64,000 nt of DNA from Selaginella moellendorffii (GCF_000143415.4 NW_003314350.1:310001-374000), one strand, 5' to 3'; shown: positions 1 through 12,685, numbered from the stretch's first letter. Program-made: numbers and translations. The notes: a model not told the origin generated them from the sequence alone.

Positions 1-933
1 ACTCACTTTTTTGCGCCACACTCAAAGTTTTGGCATCTCTCCTCACATCAGGCCTTAGTATTGGAATAGTTGGTTAATAAAATGGCTTGGGTTTGGTCAA
101 GATTCCAATAGATGCCAGCTTAGCTTCACTGTTTAATCAAGAAGCTGAGTAAGATGTATACCATTATATATGGATAAAAAAATCTATATTATTATATGCT
201 ACTTTGTTATTGTTGTAAGCCTATGTTATTTAAACTGTGAAAACAATCAAAGTCATATTTGATCAATATGGCATCTAGGGTGTGATGTGGAGATGCACAA
301 ATATTCCCTCAGAATCGTGGGAGGAAAAATTACACTAGAGGATAACAGAGATCTAAAAGAAATTAGTGGGAGAGCCAGTTATAAAAAGGAAGGTGATGAT
401 AGGGAAGGGTTAGACTAAACTTCACCCATTTTAAATTGTTTATAAAGTGATCTTAAAGAGCAATGAGAAGATTGTGAGTGCTAATGAAATTACACTTGGT
501 ATTTTGTGAGTTTTGAAGTGTTTTAAAGAGCTTTTTTTGTAACTCATGGTTAGCCACTAGTAACAAAATGTCCCTGAGCAATTTCATCAAGTAATCCTTT
601 GTTATTTCTCTTGCAGTTGGCTATATTCTTACATGGGCATAGCACAATAGAATCTACATAACACTTTTTGGCCACGGGTCTAACAAAGACTATCAAATCG
701 AAGTGGCCAAAGGATAGCTGTAAACCCAAATAGATTTTGGGAGCTAGGAATAGATTGCCATCTTTTCTTAGCTAGGAAAGTTTTTAGTGAGTAGGGTTTC
801 TTAAATTTTGGTGTGGGGAGACTGGCAACTAGAAATTGCATGTGCATTTGACTAAGCAGCCAATTGGGTCCTCAGATCTTTGTCTAGATCATAGTTACTC
901 TTATGAGCAATAATCTTCACTTGAGAAATTGGC
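1..933. other. Unassigned flank, no gene seen
   Basis: AT-rich sequence with no coding region, RNA gene or repeat that I recognise. It is the left flank of the solo LTR that begins at 939; its last bases lead into the TTAGG target-site duplication at 934-938. Confidence 0.5.
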
Positions 934-938
934 TTAGG

Positions 939-1688
939 TGTAAACGACTAATTTTTCCATTCTACTTTAGTTGCTTAACCACACCTCCGACCACTTGGAG
1001 GAGTCTCATTCACAACCTCCATAAGTCCTATTTAGGACTTGGGACTTGCTAGTCCCAAGAATGGCATCCATGCCACTCAACATTTGCACCTGGTCCAAGT
1101 GCTCCACGTGTCTGGTCCCAAGACCGACACCCAAAGGTGCCACTGACATCTTGGCCCGTTACGCTAAGGCCATGCCCATTCACCTTTGCCGCACTAGTGG
1201 TCCAATACCACTTGCATCACAATCCCGTCTCTCCAAGACTGGGCCATCCGTCTACGAGTGGTCATCCTAGATCCACTCCTTAGCATCCTTAGGATGCCCA
1301 CAGACATGGGGAATAGCCTTCCCCAATATCCCTTTGTCAGTTCTTACCAAGTCCCTTTTCTACCTATAGCCATGTTCGCCAACACTGCCACTAGATCAAG
1401 GCCCACCGGCCCGACCACTAAGTCCCATAGTCCTCTGGGACTTCCTCACCATGTGACTGTATCCTTAGTCACTACACTAGAGGACTGTTCCTCCTCCTTT
1501 CCCCCATTTGGGATTCCGGGACAACATTTCGGAACACCGTGGGCCTACGCGAGCCCCGTGGGTACTCTCCCCACCTTTTGCCTTTAGGTGCTCTAGCCAT
1601 GGGCTTAGAGCAAGGTTCCGTTGAGCCATGCCTGGTATCCAAGTAGGTAGTGCCACCCACACTTGGACTGGGAGCATCGGCCAGTCGA
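939..1688 (-). mobile_element. Solo LTR, family B, first part
   Basis: This is the first 750 bp of a family-B LTR read backwards; it begins TGTAAACGACTAATTTTTCC. The rest of the same LTR is at 9152-10128. The two parts were separated by insertion of the 1689-9146 element exactly at a TCGAT site. The complete solo LTR is about 1727 bp and is flanked by the 5-bp duplication TTAGG (934-938 and 10129-10133). No primer-binding site lies beside its TGTAAAC end, which supports a solo LTR made by LTR-LTR recombination. Confidence 0.85.
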
Positions 1689-2784
1689 TTGTAAGCGACT
1701 AATTTTTCCATTCTACTTTAGTCACTTAACCACACCTCCGACCACTTGGAGGAGTCTCACTCACAACCTCCATAAGTCCTATTTTAGACTTGGGCTTGCT
1801 AGCCCTGAGAATGGCATCCCTGCCACTCAACCTATGCACTTGATCCAAGTGCTCCACGTGTCCGATCCCATGACCGACACCCCAAGGTACCACCAACGTA
1901 TCGGCCCGTTACGCTAAGGCCATGCCCAATTACCTTGGTCACACTGGTGGTCCAACACCACCTGCATTCCAATCCCGTCTCTCAAAGACTGGGTCATCCG
2001 TCCATGAGGTATCATCCCAGATCCACTCCTTAACATCCTTAGGATGCCTACAGACATGGGGATTAGCCTTCCCCAATATCTCTGTTCCGGTCCCCACCAA
2101 GTCCCTTTCTGTCCTTGGCTGTGTTCGCCAACACTGCCACTGGATCAAGGCCCACCGGCCCGACCACTAAGTCCCACTGTCCGCTGGGACTTCCTCACCA
2201 CTCGACTGTATCCTTGGTCACTACAATAGAGGATTACTCCTCCTCCTTTCCACAGTCTGGGCCTTTGGGACAACATTTCGGAACACCGTGGCCCTACGCG
2301 GGCCTCATGGGTACTCTCCTCGCCATTTGCCTTTGGGTGCTCTAGCCATGGGCTTAGAGCGGGTTCCGTTGAGCCACACCAGGTATCCAAGTAGGTAGTG
2401 CCACCCACACTTGGACTGGGAGCATCGGCCAGTCGATCTCCCGGGGGAACTAGAGCCGGCTCTTGAACACTTCACCAAGCTACCCCGCTTGTCGGTCTGT
2501 GTTCACTCTAGTCTTGGACTTCCCAGTGGGCAGCTCATCACCCAACACTGGGTCCGGCCTTCCTGGGCCAAACTGGCCTTTCCTGGCCAAACTGGCTCCA
2601 CTGCAGTCCTCCCCCTACTATACTTTTGGAGCTCACCAAACCCCCCAGGGTCTGGGAGACGAACGCTTTGGGCTTTCACCCTCTCAGGCTCCGGACTCGG
2701 ACTCGGACTCGGACTCGGACTCGGACTCGGACTTGGGCTCGGCCTTGGTCTCGGCCTCGGCCTCGGTCTCGGTCTCGGTCCCGA

Positions 2785-2822
<38 letters not shown>

Positions 2823-3467
2823 CCGGTCTCGACTTCGGACTCCATCTCGGACTCCATCTCGGACTCCATCTCGGACTCCATCTCGGGTCCATCTCGGGTC
2901 CATCTCGGACTCCATCTCGGACTCCATCTCGGGTCCATCTCGGACTCCATCTCGGACTCCATTTCGGGTCCATCTCGGGTCCACCTCGGACTCCATCTCG
3001 GACTCCATCTCGGACTCCATCTCGGGTCCATCTCGGACTCCACTTCGGACTCCAACTCGGGTCCATCTCGGGTCCACCTCGGACTCCACTTCGGACTCCT
3101 TCTCGGACTCCATCTCGGGTCCATCTCGGACTCCACTTCGGACTCCAACTCGGGTCCATCTCGGACTCCACTTCGGACTCCAACTCGGGTCCATCTCGGA
3201 CTCCACTTCGGACTCCAACTCAAGTCCATCTCGGACACTCCCACGTGTCATGTGTTGGCCCTTTTGGGTCCCTTTTTGGAGCCTCGCCTTTTGCTCGCTT
3301 CGTGCTCGTTCCTCGAGCACTTCGTTGGGAGTTCCACTCCCGCTCTTGACTTTTCAAGTTGGAGCTTTTGGTCCAAACGTGTTACGCTCGTTTGGCTCTT
3401 GCTTCGGCCACTACCATGTGGCGCCCTTCTGGCTCCACTTTGGGGCTTAGGGATTTTGTGTCTTACA
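1689..3467 (-). repeat. 3' LTR of the 1689-9146 element
   Basis: A 1779-bp LTR. On the minus strand it begins TGTAAGACACAAAATCC and ends GCTTACA. It is about 200 bp longer than its partner at 7569-9146, and the length difference lies in the GGACTC-type minisatellite. A block complementary to GTGAAAGCCCAAAGCG and a TATA-like TATAGTAGG are conserved beside the array in other family-B LTRs. Confidence 0.85.
2693..3238. repeat. LTR minisatellite, array 1
   Basis: About 546 bp of degenerate tandem repeats. They start as 6-bp GGACTC/GGTCTC units and change to alternating 12-bp (GGACTCCATCTC) and 11-bp (GGGTCCATCTC) units. Long frames are open in almost every phase and encode dipeptide runs such as DS, GL and RT. 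These are by-products of a stop-free repeat, not genes. Confidence 0.95.
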
Positions 3468-3481
3468 ACTCCACCACCCAT
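3468..3481 (-). other. Polypurine tract
   Basis: On the minus strand this reads TGGGTGGTGGAGT directly before the 3' LTR start TGTAAG. The same sequence precedes the family-B LTR starts at 43496 and 54129. It is the expected plus-strand priming site for reverse transcription. Confidence 0.75.
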
Positions 3482-6400
3482 AGACGAAGTTCGATTTCCT
3501 CATCGAACGGTAAACCATTTTATAAAGTAACACCCGCACGTGTTACCATTTACATCCTTGGCACCTAACCAATATTTGTCAAGGGTTTGACATTGAAGGC
3601 TCACCATGCCTTTTGCATATTCTTTAATGGTTTGACACCAAAGGCTCACCATGCCTTGCCCATCCTCTAAGGAGGGTAGTCTCTCCAACTTAGAGACTGA
3701 TTGGACCACATGTAGTGGTTCTCTCCTTTTATTGGTTTAGTTCCCGCTAAACCTCTTAGAGACCCTTCTCTAAGTCAATCCCACTACTCCTTCTAGAGTA
3801 GTCTCAATTTCCATCTATTGAACGTTTTGCACCTTGAAACTTTTACCCTTTTGACTTTTGGAAGTCAATTCCCTAGGTGTCTCCAACACCTTGCCTTGCA
3901 CCTTTTGTGCAACTCCACTTCCCATTCTAGGAAGTTCTCTACTCGAGGGCACCATCATCCTCTCTTCTATTTTGTGCCAAAGTTTCAGTTATCATACTTT
4001 GTGCTAGGGCTGTTCATGGCCCTATCATTTGGCTACCTTACCGCTCCCTCCCTTGGAGCTTCCACTTTCGCCAAATCGGAGCATTTCGGAATCCCTCCTT
4101 GGAAACACACTTCTTTTCCCGCAACTTGTTAGCGTCTAACACATTAGTGTTCCTCGCCTAACTTTGTCACTTGGATTCCTTCCAAGGGATTCCACGGCCC
4201 TATCTTGGCCACTCATCTTTTGCTCCTATCCGTTGATTGTTGCACCAAGCAACATCGAATCTCTACCTCCCTCCTTGAGGTATTGTTTCGGTTCCATAGC
4301 AAAGACTCTTCTTTGCCAAGTCCGGAGGATGTTCACCCCTAGTATGTCTCTTTAGCATCTTCTGCTATGGGCTCTATCCACGGCTCAACTTCGTGACCCT
4401 CCCATGGGTCTTTTATAGAGACTACTTTCCTCGGACTCATTATGCCATCGCACGGACATAGTTTATTTCCCTTAGGTGCTCTTCCCACTTGGTCATCACG
4501 ACCAAACCACACCACCTTAAATAGTTCAATTTCAACATTTTGAACCAGGAACTTCATTCCTTAGCCAACCAAGGACCTTGTCCTTATCTGGTCATAAGAT
4601 CACCTAGTGATCTCACCTTGGCACCTTAACAGAGTTGCCAAGAGGTACTTGGTCTTCTAGACCTCCAAGTTGTTGACTATAACCCCGGGGGCATCCCCCA
4701 CACTTGGCGGTGCACCCAAGCTAGCCCTTACGGCCAAGGGTTCATAGCAACTGAGATTAGGTGTCCCCATCTCACTCACCACGACCTTGGTGCCACTTGC
4801 ACCAAAGTGTTCAAGTTAGATATGCTGAGCTTTCACACTAAGCAATCTAACCGTGTATCACGACTCCGAGGCATCCCTCGCTTGGCGGTGTGCCCAAACC
4901 AGTCTCCCCACTGAGAGTCCATGACCACCGAAATATGAGTGTCCTCATATTCCAAACCATCACCACGCCCTAGTGATTTGGGACTCGAACCCAAGCACTA
5001 GAGGGTCGGGACTCGAACCCAACCTCCGTATATGCATCTACGGATGGCATCACACCGGATGCCTGGCGTGACTCCCCACGCCGGTGCACCAACTTATTTT
5101 TAAAGCGCGCTACAGATCACAGTTTAGGAACCTAGTTCCTCCACACTGCCAAGTCCTCTCACTTGACATGTCTGTGATCATGCATGGACTCCTCCATGCT
5201 CAGCTCCATGGCCTACCCTTTTTGAAGTTATCACCTTCAACTAGGGTATTTGTTCCCCCGACGTGCTAATCTCGCTTGGCAAGTCCTCCGACCACTGTAA
5301 CATGGTTCCTGCATAAGCGTGAAAGTCCTTGACCATTGACTTTCGTTCAAAGCCCTCTCTTTGAACACTCGGGAACTACTTCCCTAACCTTGATAGCCTT
5401 TCCTCATGGCAAGCTTCAAGACCACGCTTCTGCTGCGCCACTCTGATTTCGCGCGTTCCATGAACCATTTACATTTGGCCTTTCTAGGTACTAAGCTACC
5501 TAGAATCGTCTTTGGGAACCTTGAAGGAACTCTGTCCCTCAGCTTGCTAAGGCCTCCCTTTTTGCAAGCCTTCCAAATGCCACATAGTCTAACATGGACA
5601 ATTCCATATTTTAGACTCTCCATGGCATCACGATTGCTAGCGACAACACCCTCGAGCCCCCACTTGATTCTCCACTCCCAGCTGGCATAACCAACCTTGG
5701 TTATGCCCTTTGATTCCTACGGTTCGGTTCTATCCCCTTACTTCTTGCTTTTTGGCTTCACACCTTTCCTTTGGTCATTCTCCTCCAGACCAGGAGGATA
5801 GCTTTGCACTTTCTATCATGCTTTAGCAAGTATTCTTAGGGATGAACCTACCCAATAGCCTAGGGAGTGGTTCCTCAATCCGGGTATGCTCACCTTATAA
5901 TCCCACACACTGGGATTACATTGTTGCTTATGGGCCTTTGCATGCCCATCACTAGCCTTGCCAAAATTCCATTTTTGGCTTTGTCCAACTCGGGTAGACA
6001 GTCCTCTCCTGTCTCCGTAACCTTGGACATTTGGATAGCACCTTCTATCCATCATTCGCTAGGGACTTAGTCCCTTGGGCTTTATCCATTGCCCTCGCGA
6101 CATCAAACACCACCTTCTGGTGTTCTAGAGTGTTCGGGTGTCCCAATGATGGCTTTTTTGACAATGAGTATTTCCTTTTATGACATTGACTTACTATATC
6201 GCAACACAAGCAACTTATCCCCCGTAAGGGTATATCCAACTTCCCTATGCTATTAAGAAGTCTTGGGTAGCTACCTTCTACCCGTTTAACCAGTTATTTT
6301 GCACCTCTTGCTTAGTTGCCTCATAGTTGTCAAGTCCTACAACTCATTGCTTGGTGCTTTCACACCTCCATCATTATCTGGGTCACCACACTCCAACTGC

Positions 6401-7551
6401 ATGCTCTGCAGCTTAGGCTATGCTATTCCCATTTCCATTGGGATTCCTTTGGCAAGGGGTTCTCATTAACCCACCAACATAGCCTCAAGGTATCACACCT
6501 TGGCACATTTGGTGTCTCCACACCATCGGCTCCACGAGCCTACCTCTATGACATTTCCCCTTCGTGTCTAAGTCTTTGCCAAGACCAACACCGCTCTTTC
6601 TCATGCCAACCATCCGTTAACACTGCACCATAGAGGTCACACACAACTTTATGTCAAAGTTGTTTTCTTCTGGGAACACCTTTCCCATAACTTTAGCATG
6701 GCATATTTTGCCATCGATGAGATACCCTCTGTTCTCATCCTTGGATCCTATGATCCCCCCCCATCCTTTGTGGGGTACAACACACCACAGTCCAAATGCT
6801 TCCATCAGTCCTTTTAGGACCATCCGTTGACTCTACTTGAGTCATTCAGCAGTTTTGGACTTGGTTAATCCACAGACCCATAAGGTCCTACTTGTGAGGC
6901 ACTAGCTCACTGGAATACACTTCTTGCATTCCTGTCCTACTCAAAAGGACTATTTTCACAAGTGTTACTCCGACACTTGATTTTGTTCTCTGGGGGCAAC
7001 TTTTGCCCCTTAGGACTACTTGTCCATGTGATGAGAATACCAACTCATCGCTAAGTACACCCCCCAACTCCTTGGGTTGTTCCAGCATTTATTAGAGGTA
7101 GCCCCGGCTACCATTTCAAGGACTTGAGTCCTCTTCCGCATTTGACCTCCCACGGTCATTACCTCTGGTCTCACATTCATGAGCACCAACCTCAACTATA
7201 TGAGGATAATCTTGTGACTCCTTTATTGTTTTGGAGTCTCTATCTTTCCCGTGATCCCAACTTTAGTTGTTTACCACAACAACCTTAGCCAATTTGCTGA
7301 GACAAATGCTCATCCGGATCACATCCTCAACTCAATGAGGAAAACCTTGCATTGTTCCCAAGATCCCAAAGTCGTTCCATTATTGGCCCTTTTCTATCCA
7401 CCACCTCGTCTACAAGTTCACATATGAACTGTAATGGAGAGCCATGTCTTCCCGACTTGCTACTCCTCAAGGATAGGCCCACTCCTCGGACCTTCCGATG
7501 CCAACACTAGTGGTGATATACTTGAGCACCAATAAAAGTCGGACTAAGGAA
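3482..7551 (-). other. Non-coding interior of family-B element
   Basis: About 4.1 kb with no conserved protein domain on either strand. Diverged copies of this interior are at 12240-14136 and 15549-20590, so it is a conserved family component and not random filler. The part around 4680-5090 resembles, in reverse, the 3' non-coding region of the coding chromovirus at about 53780-54128. Shared features include the paired T-arm-like motifs and a segment rich in GGGGATGCCCCCGG. Confidence 0.7.
4972..5028 (-). other. Paired tRNA T-arm / B-box-like motifs
   Basis: On the minus strand two copies of GGTTCGAGTCC occur about 26 bp apart, each inside a short inverted repeat shaped like a tRNA T-arm (GGGTTCGAGTCCC). 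This matches the RNA polymerase III B-box consensus. Other copies are at 18042-18092 (minus) and about 53883-53940 (plus). I see no A-box or cloverleaf, so this is not a tRNA gene. Confidence 0.6.
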
Positions 7552-7565
7552 CAGCTCCGATACCA
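7552..7565 (-). other. Primer-binding site
   Basis: The minus strand reads TGGTATCGGAGCTG three bases inside the 5' LTR (which starts at 7569 on the plus axis). This complements the 3' end of initiator methionine tRNA, the usual plant LTR-retrotransposon primer, and fixes the orientation of the element. Confidence 0.9.
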
Positions 7566-7568
7566 AGT

Positions 7569-8651
7569 TGTAAGCGACTAATTTTTCCATTCTACTTTAG
7601 TCACTTAACCACACCTCCGACCACTTGGAGGAGTCTCACTCACAACCTCCATAAGTCCTATTTCAGACTTGGGCTTGCTAGCCCTGAGAATGGCATCCCC
7701 GCCATTCAACCTATGCACTTGATCCAAGTGCTCCACGTGTCCGATCCCATGACCGACACCCCAAGGTACCACCAACGTATCGGCCCGTTACGCTAAGGCC
7801 ATGCCCAATTGCCTTGGTCACACTGGTGGTCCAACACCACCTGCATTCCAATCCCGTCTCTCAAAGACTGGGTCATCCGTCCATGAGGTATCATCCCAGA
7901 TCCACTCCTTAACATCCTTAGGATGCCTACAGACATGGGGATTAGCCTTCCCCAATATCTCTGTTCCGGTCCCCACCAAGTCCCTTTCTGTCCTTGGCTG
8001 TGTTCGCCAACACTGCCACTGGATCAAGGCCCACCGGCCCGACCACTAAGTCCCACTGTCCGCTGGGACTTCCTCACCACTCGACTGTATCCTTGGTCAC
8101 TACAATAGAGGATTACTCCTCCTCCTTTCCACAGTCTGGGCCTTTGGGACAACATTTCGGAACACCGTGGCCCTACGCGGGCCTCATGGGTACTCTCCTT
8201 GCCATTTGCCTTTGGGTGCTCTAGCCATGGGCTTAGAGCGGGTTCCGTTGAGCCACACCAAGTATCCAAGTAGGTAGTGCCACCCACACTTGGACTAGGA
8301 GCATCGGCCAGTCGATCTCCCGGGGGAACTAGAGCCGGCTCTTGAACACTTCACCAAGCTACCCCGCTTGTCGGTCTGTGTTCACTCTAGTCTTGGACTT
8401 CCCAGTGGGCAGCTCATCACCCAACACTGGGTCCGGCCTTCCTGGGCCAAACTGGCCTTTCCTGGCCAAACTGGCTCCACTGCAGTCCTCCCCCTACTAT
8501 ACTTTTGGAGCTCACCAAACCCCCCAGGGTCTGGGAGACGAACGCTTTGGGCTTTCACCCTCTCAGGCTCCGGACTCGGACTCGGACTCGGACTCGGACT
8601 CGGACTCGGACTCGGGCTCGGCCTCGGTCTCGGTCTCGGTCTCGGTCCCGA

Positions 8652-8683
<32 letters not shown>

Positions 8684-9146
8684 CCGGTCTCGGACTCCAT
8701 TTCGGGTCCATCTCGGGTCCACCTCGGACTCCATCTCGGACTCCATCTCGGACTCCATCTCAGGTCCATCTCGAACTCCACTTCGGACTCCAACTCGGGT
8801 CCATCTCGGGTCCATCTCGGACTCCACTTCGGACTCCAACTCGGGTCCATCTCAGACTCCAACTCGGGTCCATCTCGGACTCCACTTCGGACTCCAACTC
8901 GAGTCCATCTCGGACACTCCCACGTGTCATGTGTTGGCCCTTTTGGGTCCCTTTTTGGAGCCTCGCCTTTTGCTCGCTTCGTGCTCGTTCCTCGAGCACT
9001 TCGTTAGGAGTTCCACTCCCGCTCTTGACTTTTCAAGTTGGAGCTTTTGGTCCAAACGTGTTACGCTCGTTTGGCTCTTGCTTTGGCCACTACCATGTGG
9101 CGCCCTTCTGGCTCCACTTTGGGGCCTAGGGATTTTGTGTCTCACA
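7569..9146 (-). repeat. 5' LTR of the 1689-9146 element
   Basis: A 1578-bp LTR nearly identical to 1689-3467 outside the repeat array at about 8572-8918, which is roughly 200 bp shorter here. High LTR-LTR identity implies relatively recent insertion. It ends CTCACA before the TCGAT duplication. Confidence 0.85.
8572..8918. repeat. LTR minisatellite, array 2
   Basis: GGACTC, GGTCTC and GGACTCCATCTC units as in array 1, but only about 350 bp. Comparing it with array 1 shows gain or loss of repeat units within one element since insertion. Confidence 0.95.
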
Positions 9147-9151
9147 TCGAT

Positions 9152-9465
9152 CTCCCGGGGGAACTAGAGCCGGCTCTTGAACACTTCACCAAGCTACCCC
9201 ACCTGTCGGTCCGTATTCACTCTAGTCTTGGACTTCCCAATGGTCAGTTTATCACCCAACACTGGGTCTAGCCTTCTTGGGCCAAACTGGCCTTTCCTGG
9301 CCAAACTGGCTCCACTGCAGTCCTCCCCCTCACTATACTTTTGGAGCTCACCAAACCCCCCAGGGTCTGGGAGACGAACGCTTTGGGCTTTCACCCTCTC
9401 AGACTCGAACTCGGACTCGGCCTCGGACTCGGACTCGGCCTTGGCCCTTGTCTCGGTCTCGGTCC

Positions 9466-9515
<50 letters not shown>

Positions 9516-10128
9516 ACCTCGGACTCCATCTCGGGTCCTTCTCGGACTCCATCTCGGACTCTGTCTCAGTCCATCTCGGACTCCATCTCGGGTCCATCTC
9601 GGACTCCATCTCGGACTCCATCTCGGACTCCATCTCGGGTCCATCTCGGACTCCATCTCGGACTCCATCTCGGACTCCGTCTCGGTCCATCTTGGACTCC
9701 ATCTCGGGTCCATCTCGGACTCCACCTCGGACTCCAACTCGGGTCCATCTCGGACTCCATATCGGACTCCACTTTGGGTCCATCTCGGACTCCATATTGG
9801 ACTCCATCTCGGACTCCACTTCGGGTCCATGTCGGACTCCAATTCGGGTCCATCTCGGACTCCAACTCGGGTCCGCCTCGGACTCCATCTTGGACACTTC
9901 CATGTGTCATGTGTTGGTCCTTTTTGGGTCCCTTTTTGGAGCCTTTCTTATTGGTTGCCTCGTGCTTGCTCCTCGAGCACTTTGTTGGGAGTTCCACTCC
10001 CGCTCTCGACCTTCCAAGTCGGAGCTTTTAATCCAAACGTGTTATGCTCGTTTGGCTTTCGCTTCGGCCACTACCACATGGCACCCTTTCCGGCTCCACT
10101 TTGGGGCCTAGGGATTTTGTGTCTCACA
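9152..10128 (-). mobile_element. Solo LTR, family B, second part
   Basis: This continues the LTR fragment 939-1688 from CTCCCGGGGGAACTAG to its terminal CTCACA, and is followed by TTAGG at 10129-10133. It includes its own minisatellite at about 9402-9897. It is older than the inserted element, and its array sequence is more degenerate. Confidence 0.85.
9402..9897. repeat. LTR minisatellite, array 3
   Basis: About 496 bp of the same GGACTC / GGACTCCATCTC repeats inside the split solo LTR. Confidence 0.95.
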
Positions 10129-10133
10129 TTAGG

Positions 10134-10628
10134 TACATGTTCATAGAAGCTGGTAATTCTAAGATTTTAAACTCCTCTTTTCCGTAAGATTCCAGCTAGA
10201 TTGGTAGTGATTTCATGAGGGAAGATTTCCATCCCCACTTATGCCTTGAATGAAATTTCTGCTAGGCAAGGGAGGAGTGAGTTGGGTGTGCTCAATGGAT
10301 CTAGTTCACTAGAAGCACATTGACGATAGGATTTTCAAACCTATCATAAAGCCTTTAGACCCACATCTTAACCTTTTAAACTTCATGAACCTTATTTAGA
10401 GAAAGTAATCCTTTTTCATATATTGTAGATATTGAAGATAAAATATAGCTAATGAAGAGGTAAATGGTTTATCTTGTGTATCATCCTAGGTAAAATAAAA
10501 GAAAAAACTTTAGGCATAATGAAGTTACGTTTAAGTTTAGGCATCCAAAGAAGAAAGCAATTAGGAATGGTAATAATATCATATAGTATATAAATAGCAC
10601 TTACACGTGTTGAAAAACAACCCCCACT
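10134..10628. other. Spacer, no feature seen
   Basis: AT-rich sequence between two LTR elements. No gene or repeat recognised. It probably continues the pre-insertion sequence of 1-933. Confidence 0.4.
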
Positions 10629-11570
10629 TGTAAAAACTAAATTTTTCATTCTATTTTAGTCACTTAATTATATCTTCGACCATTTGGAGAAGTCTTACTC
10701 ACAACCTCCATAAATCCTATTCTGGACTTAGGGCTTGCTAACCCCGAGAATGGCATCCACGCCACTCAACTTTTGCACTTGGTTTAAGTGCTTCATGTGT
10801 CTGATCCCATAATTGACACCCAAAGGTACCACCGACATATCAACCTGTTACGTTAAAGCCATGCCCATTTACCTTTGTTACACTGGTGGTCCAACGCCAC
10901 TTGCATCTCAATCCCATCTCTCAAAGACTGGGCCATCCATCCATGAATGATCATTCTAGATTCACTCCTTAGCATCTTTAAAACACCTATAGACATAGGG
11001 AATAGTCTTCCCTAATATCCCTTTTTTAGTCCCTACCAAATCCTTTTCTGTCTATGGCCATATTCGCCAACACTGACACTAGGTCAAGGCCCACGGACCC
11101 GACCACCAAGTCCCACTATCCTCTAGGACTTCCTCACCATGTGATCGTATCCTGGGTCACTACACTAGAGGATTGTTTTTCTTCCTTTCCACAATCTAGG
11201 ACTTTGGGACAACATTTCAGAACACTATGGCCCTACACAAGCCTCATGGGTACTCTCCCCACCTTCTGCCTTTGGGTGCTCTAGCCATGGGCTTAGAGTA
11301 AGGTTCTATTGAGCCACACTAGATATCCAAGTAGGTAGTGCCACCCATTCTTGGACTGGGAGCATCGACCATTCGACGTTCTGGAGGAGCTAAAGCTGGC
11401 TCATGAACACTTCACCAAGCTACCTTGCTTGTCTGTTTGTATTCACTCTAGCTTTGGACTTCTTAATGGATATATCATCACTCAACACGTGGGCATAGCT
11501 TTTTTGGGTCCCCCCCCCCCTTTGGGGGACGATCGCTTTGGGCTTTCACCCAACAGCCTGTATTAGTATT

Positions 11571-12010
11571 CGGACTCAAACTCAGATTCAGACTCGGTCT
11601 TAGTCTCGATTTTGGACTTGGATTTAGACTCAATCTTGGTCTCGGTCTCGGTCTTAGTCTCAATCTTGGTTCTATTTCAGACTCCATCTCGGGTCCATCT
11701 CGGACACTATCTCGGACTCCATCTCGGGTCTATCACGGACTCCATCTTGGGTCCATCTCGGACTCCATCTCGGGTCCATTTCAGACTCCATCTCGGGTCC
11801 ATCTTGGACTCCATCTTGAACTCTATCTCAAGTCCATCTTGGACTCCATCTTGAACTCTATCTCAAGTCCATCTTGGACTCCATTTTGGACTCCATCTCG
11901 GGTCCATCTCGGACTCCATCTCGGGTCCATCTTGGACTCCATCTTGAACTCCATCTTAGGTGCATCTTGAACTCCATCTCGGACTCCATCTCAGGTCCAT
12001 CTCAGACTCC
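11571..12010. repeat. LTR minisatellite, array 4
   Basis: About 440 bp of degenerate GGACTCCATCTC / GGTCCATCTC units in the 10629-12239 LTR. Just upstream is a run of 10 C at about 11511-11520, the reverse of the poly-G run seen in related LTRs. Confidence 0.9.
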
Positions 12011-12604
12011 TCCACGTGTCCTATGTTGGTCCTCTTGTGTCATTTTTCTAGAGACTCACTTACTGCTTGTTTCATGCTCATTTCTTGAGCACTTCATTGG
12101 GAGTTCCACTCCCACTCTCAACTATCCAAGTTAGAGCTTTTAGTCCAAATGTGTTACTCTTGTTTGGTTTCCACTTTGACCACTACCATGTGGCACCCTT
12201 TCAGCTCCACTTTTGGGGCTCTGGGATTTGTGTCTTATAACTTCACCACCCATAAACGAAGTTCGATGTCTTCATCAAATGATAACCATTTTATAAGGTA
12301 ACACTAACATGTATTACCCTTTCCATCTTTGGCACTTAACCAATATTCTTCAATGGTTTGACACCAAGGCTCACCATACCTTGTCCATCTTCTAAGGAGC
12401 ATAGTCTTTCCAACTTAAAGATTTATTCAACCACTTATGGTGGTTCTCTCCTTTTATTGGTTTAGTTCTCACTAAACCCGTTAGAGATACCTTCTCTATC
12501 TCAATACCACTACTCATTCTTGAGTAATTTTTATTTCCATCGATATAACTTTTGCACTTTAAAATTTTTAATTTTGACTTAATTTCTTAGGTGTCTAGCT
12601 ATTT

Positions 12605-12685
12605 TATCCCCATTTATCCCCCAAGGTTCCAAGGATCCACGGTGACAGTATATCCAAATCTCATCCCATGATCATATGCGCTACA
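12605..12685 (-). repeat. Dispersed 75-80-bp repeat, copy 1
   Basis: On the minus strand this holds GATCATGGGATGAGATTTGG ... GTGGATCCTTGGAACCTTGG followed by a run reading GGGATAAATGGGGATA. Two more copies are at about 58312-58390 and 58795-58875 on the plus strand. Its nature is unknown; it could be the edge of another transposon family. Confidence 0.6.

Larger units (their letters stand above)
1689..9146 (-). mobile_element. Complete non-coding LTR retrotransposon (LARD-like), family B
   Basis: A 7458-bp element bounded by LTRs at 1689-3467 and 7569-9146, with a perfect 5-bp target duplication TCGAT at 1684-1688 and 9147-9151. A complement of the initiator-Met primer-binding site lies at 7552-7565, so it reads on the minus strand, and a purine tract adjoins the left (3') LTR. 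The 4.1-kb interior shows no gag, protease, reverse transcriptase or integrase on either strand. It therefore looks like a large non-autonomous derivative. Its LTR ends and 3' non-coding sequence resemble those of the coding chromovirus at 47750-55292, a plausible helper. Confidence 0.85.

Noticed and set aside
2411-3530. Long overlapping ORFs on both strands with DS, GL, RT, ESE repeats
   Set aside because: They come from the stop-free minisatellite in LTRs, are open in nearly every frame, and recur in every LTR copy; no codon preference or conserved domain.
4972-5028. tRNA genes suggested by perfect B-boxes
   Set aside because: No acceptor stem, D-arm, anticodon arm or A-box at the right distance.
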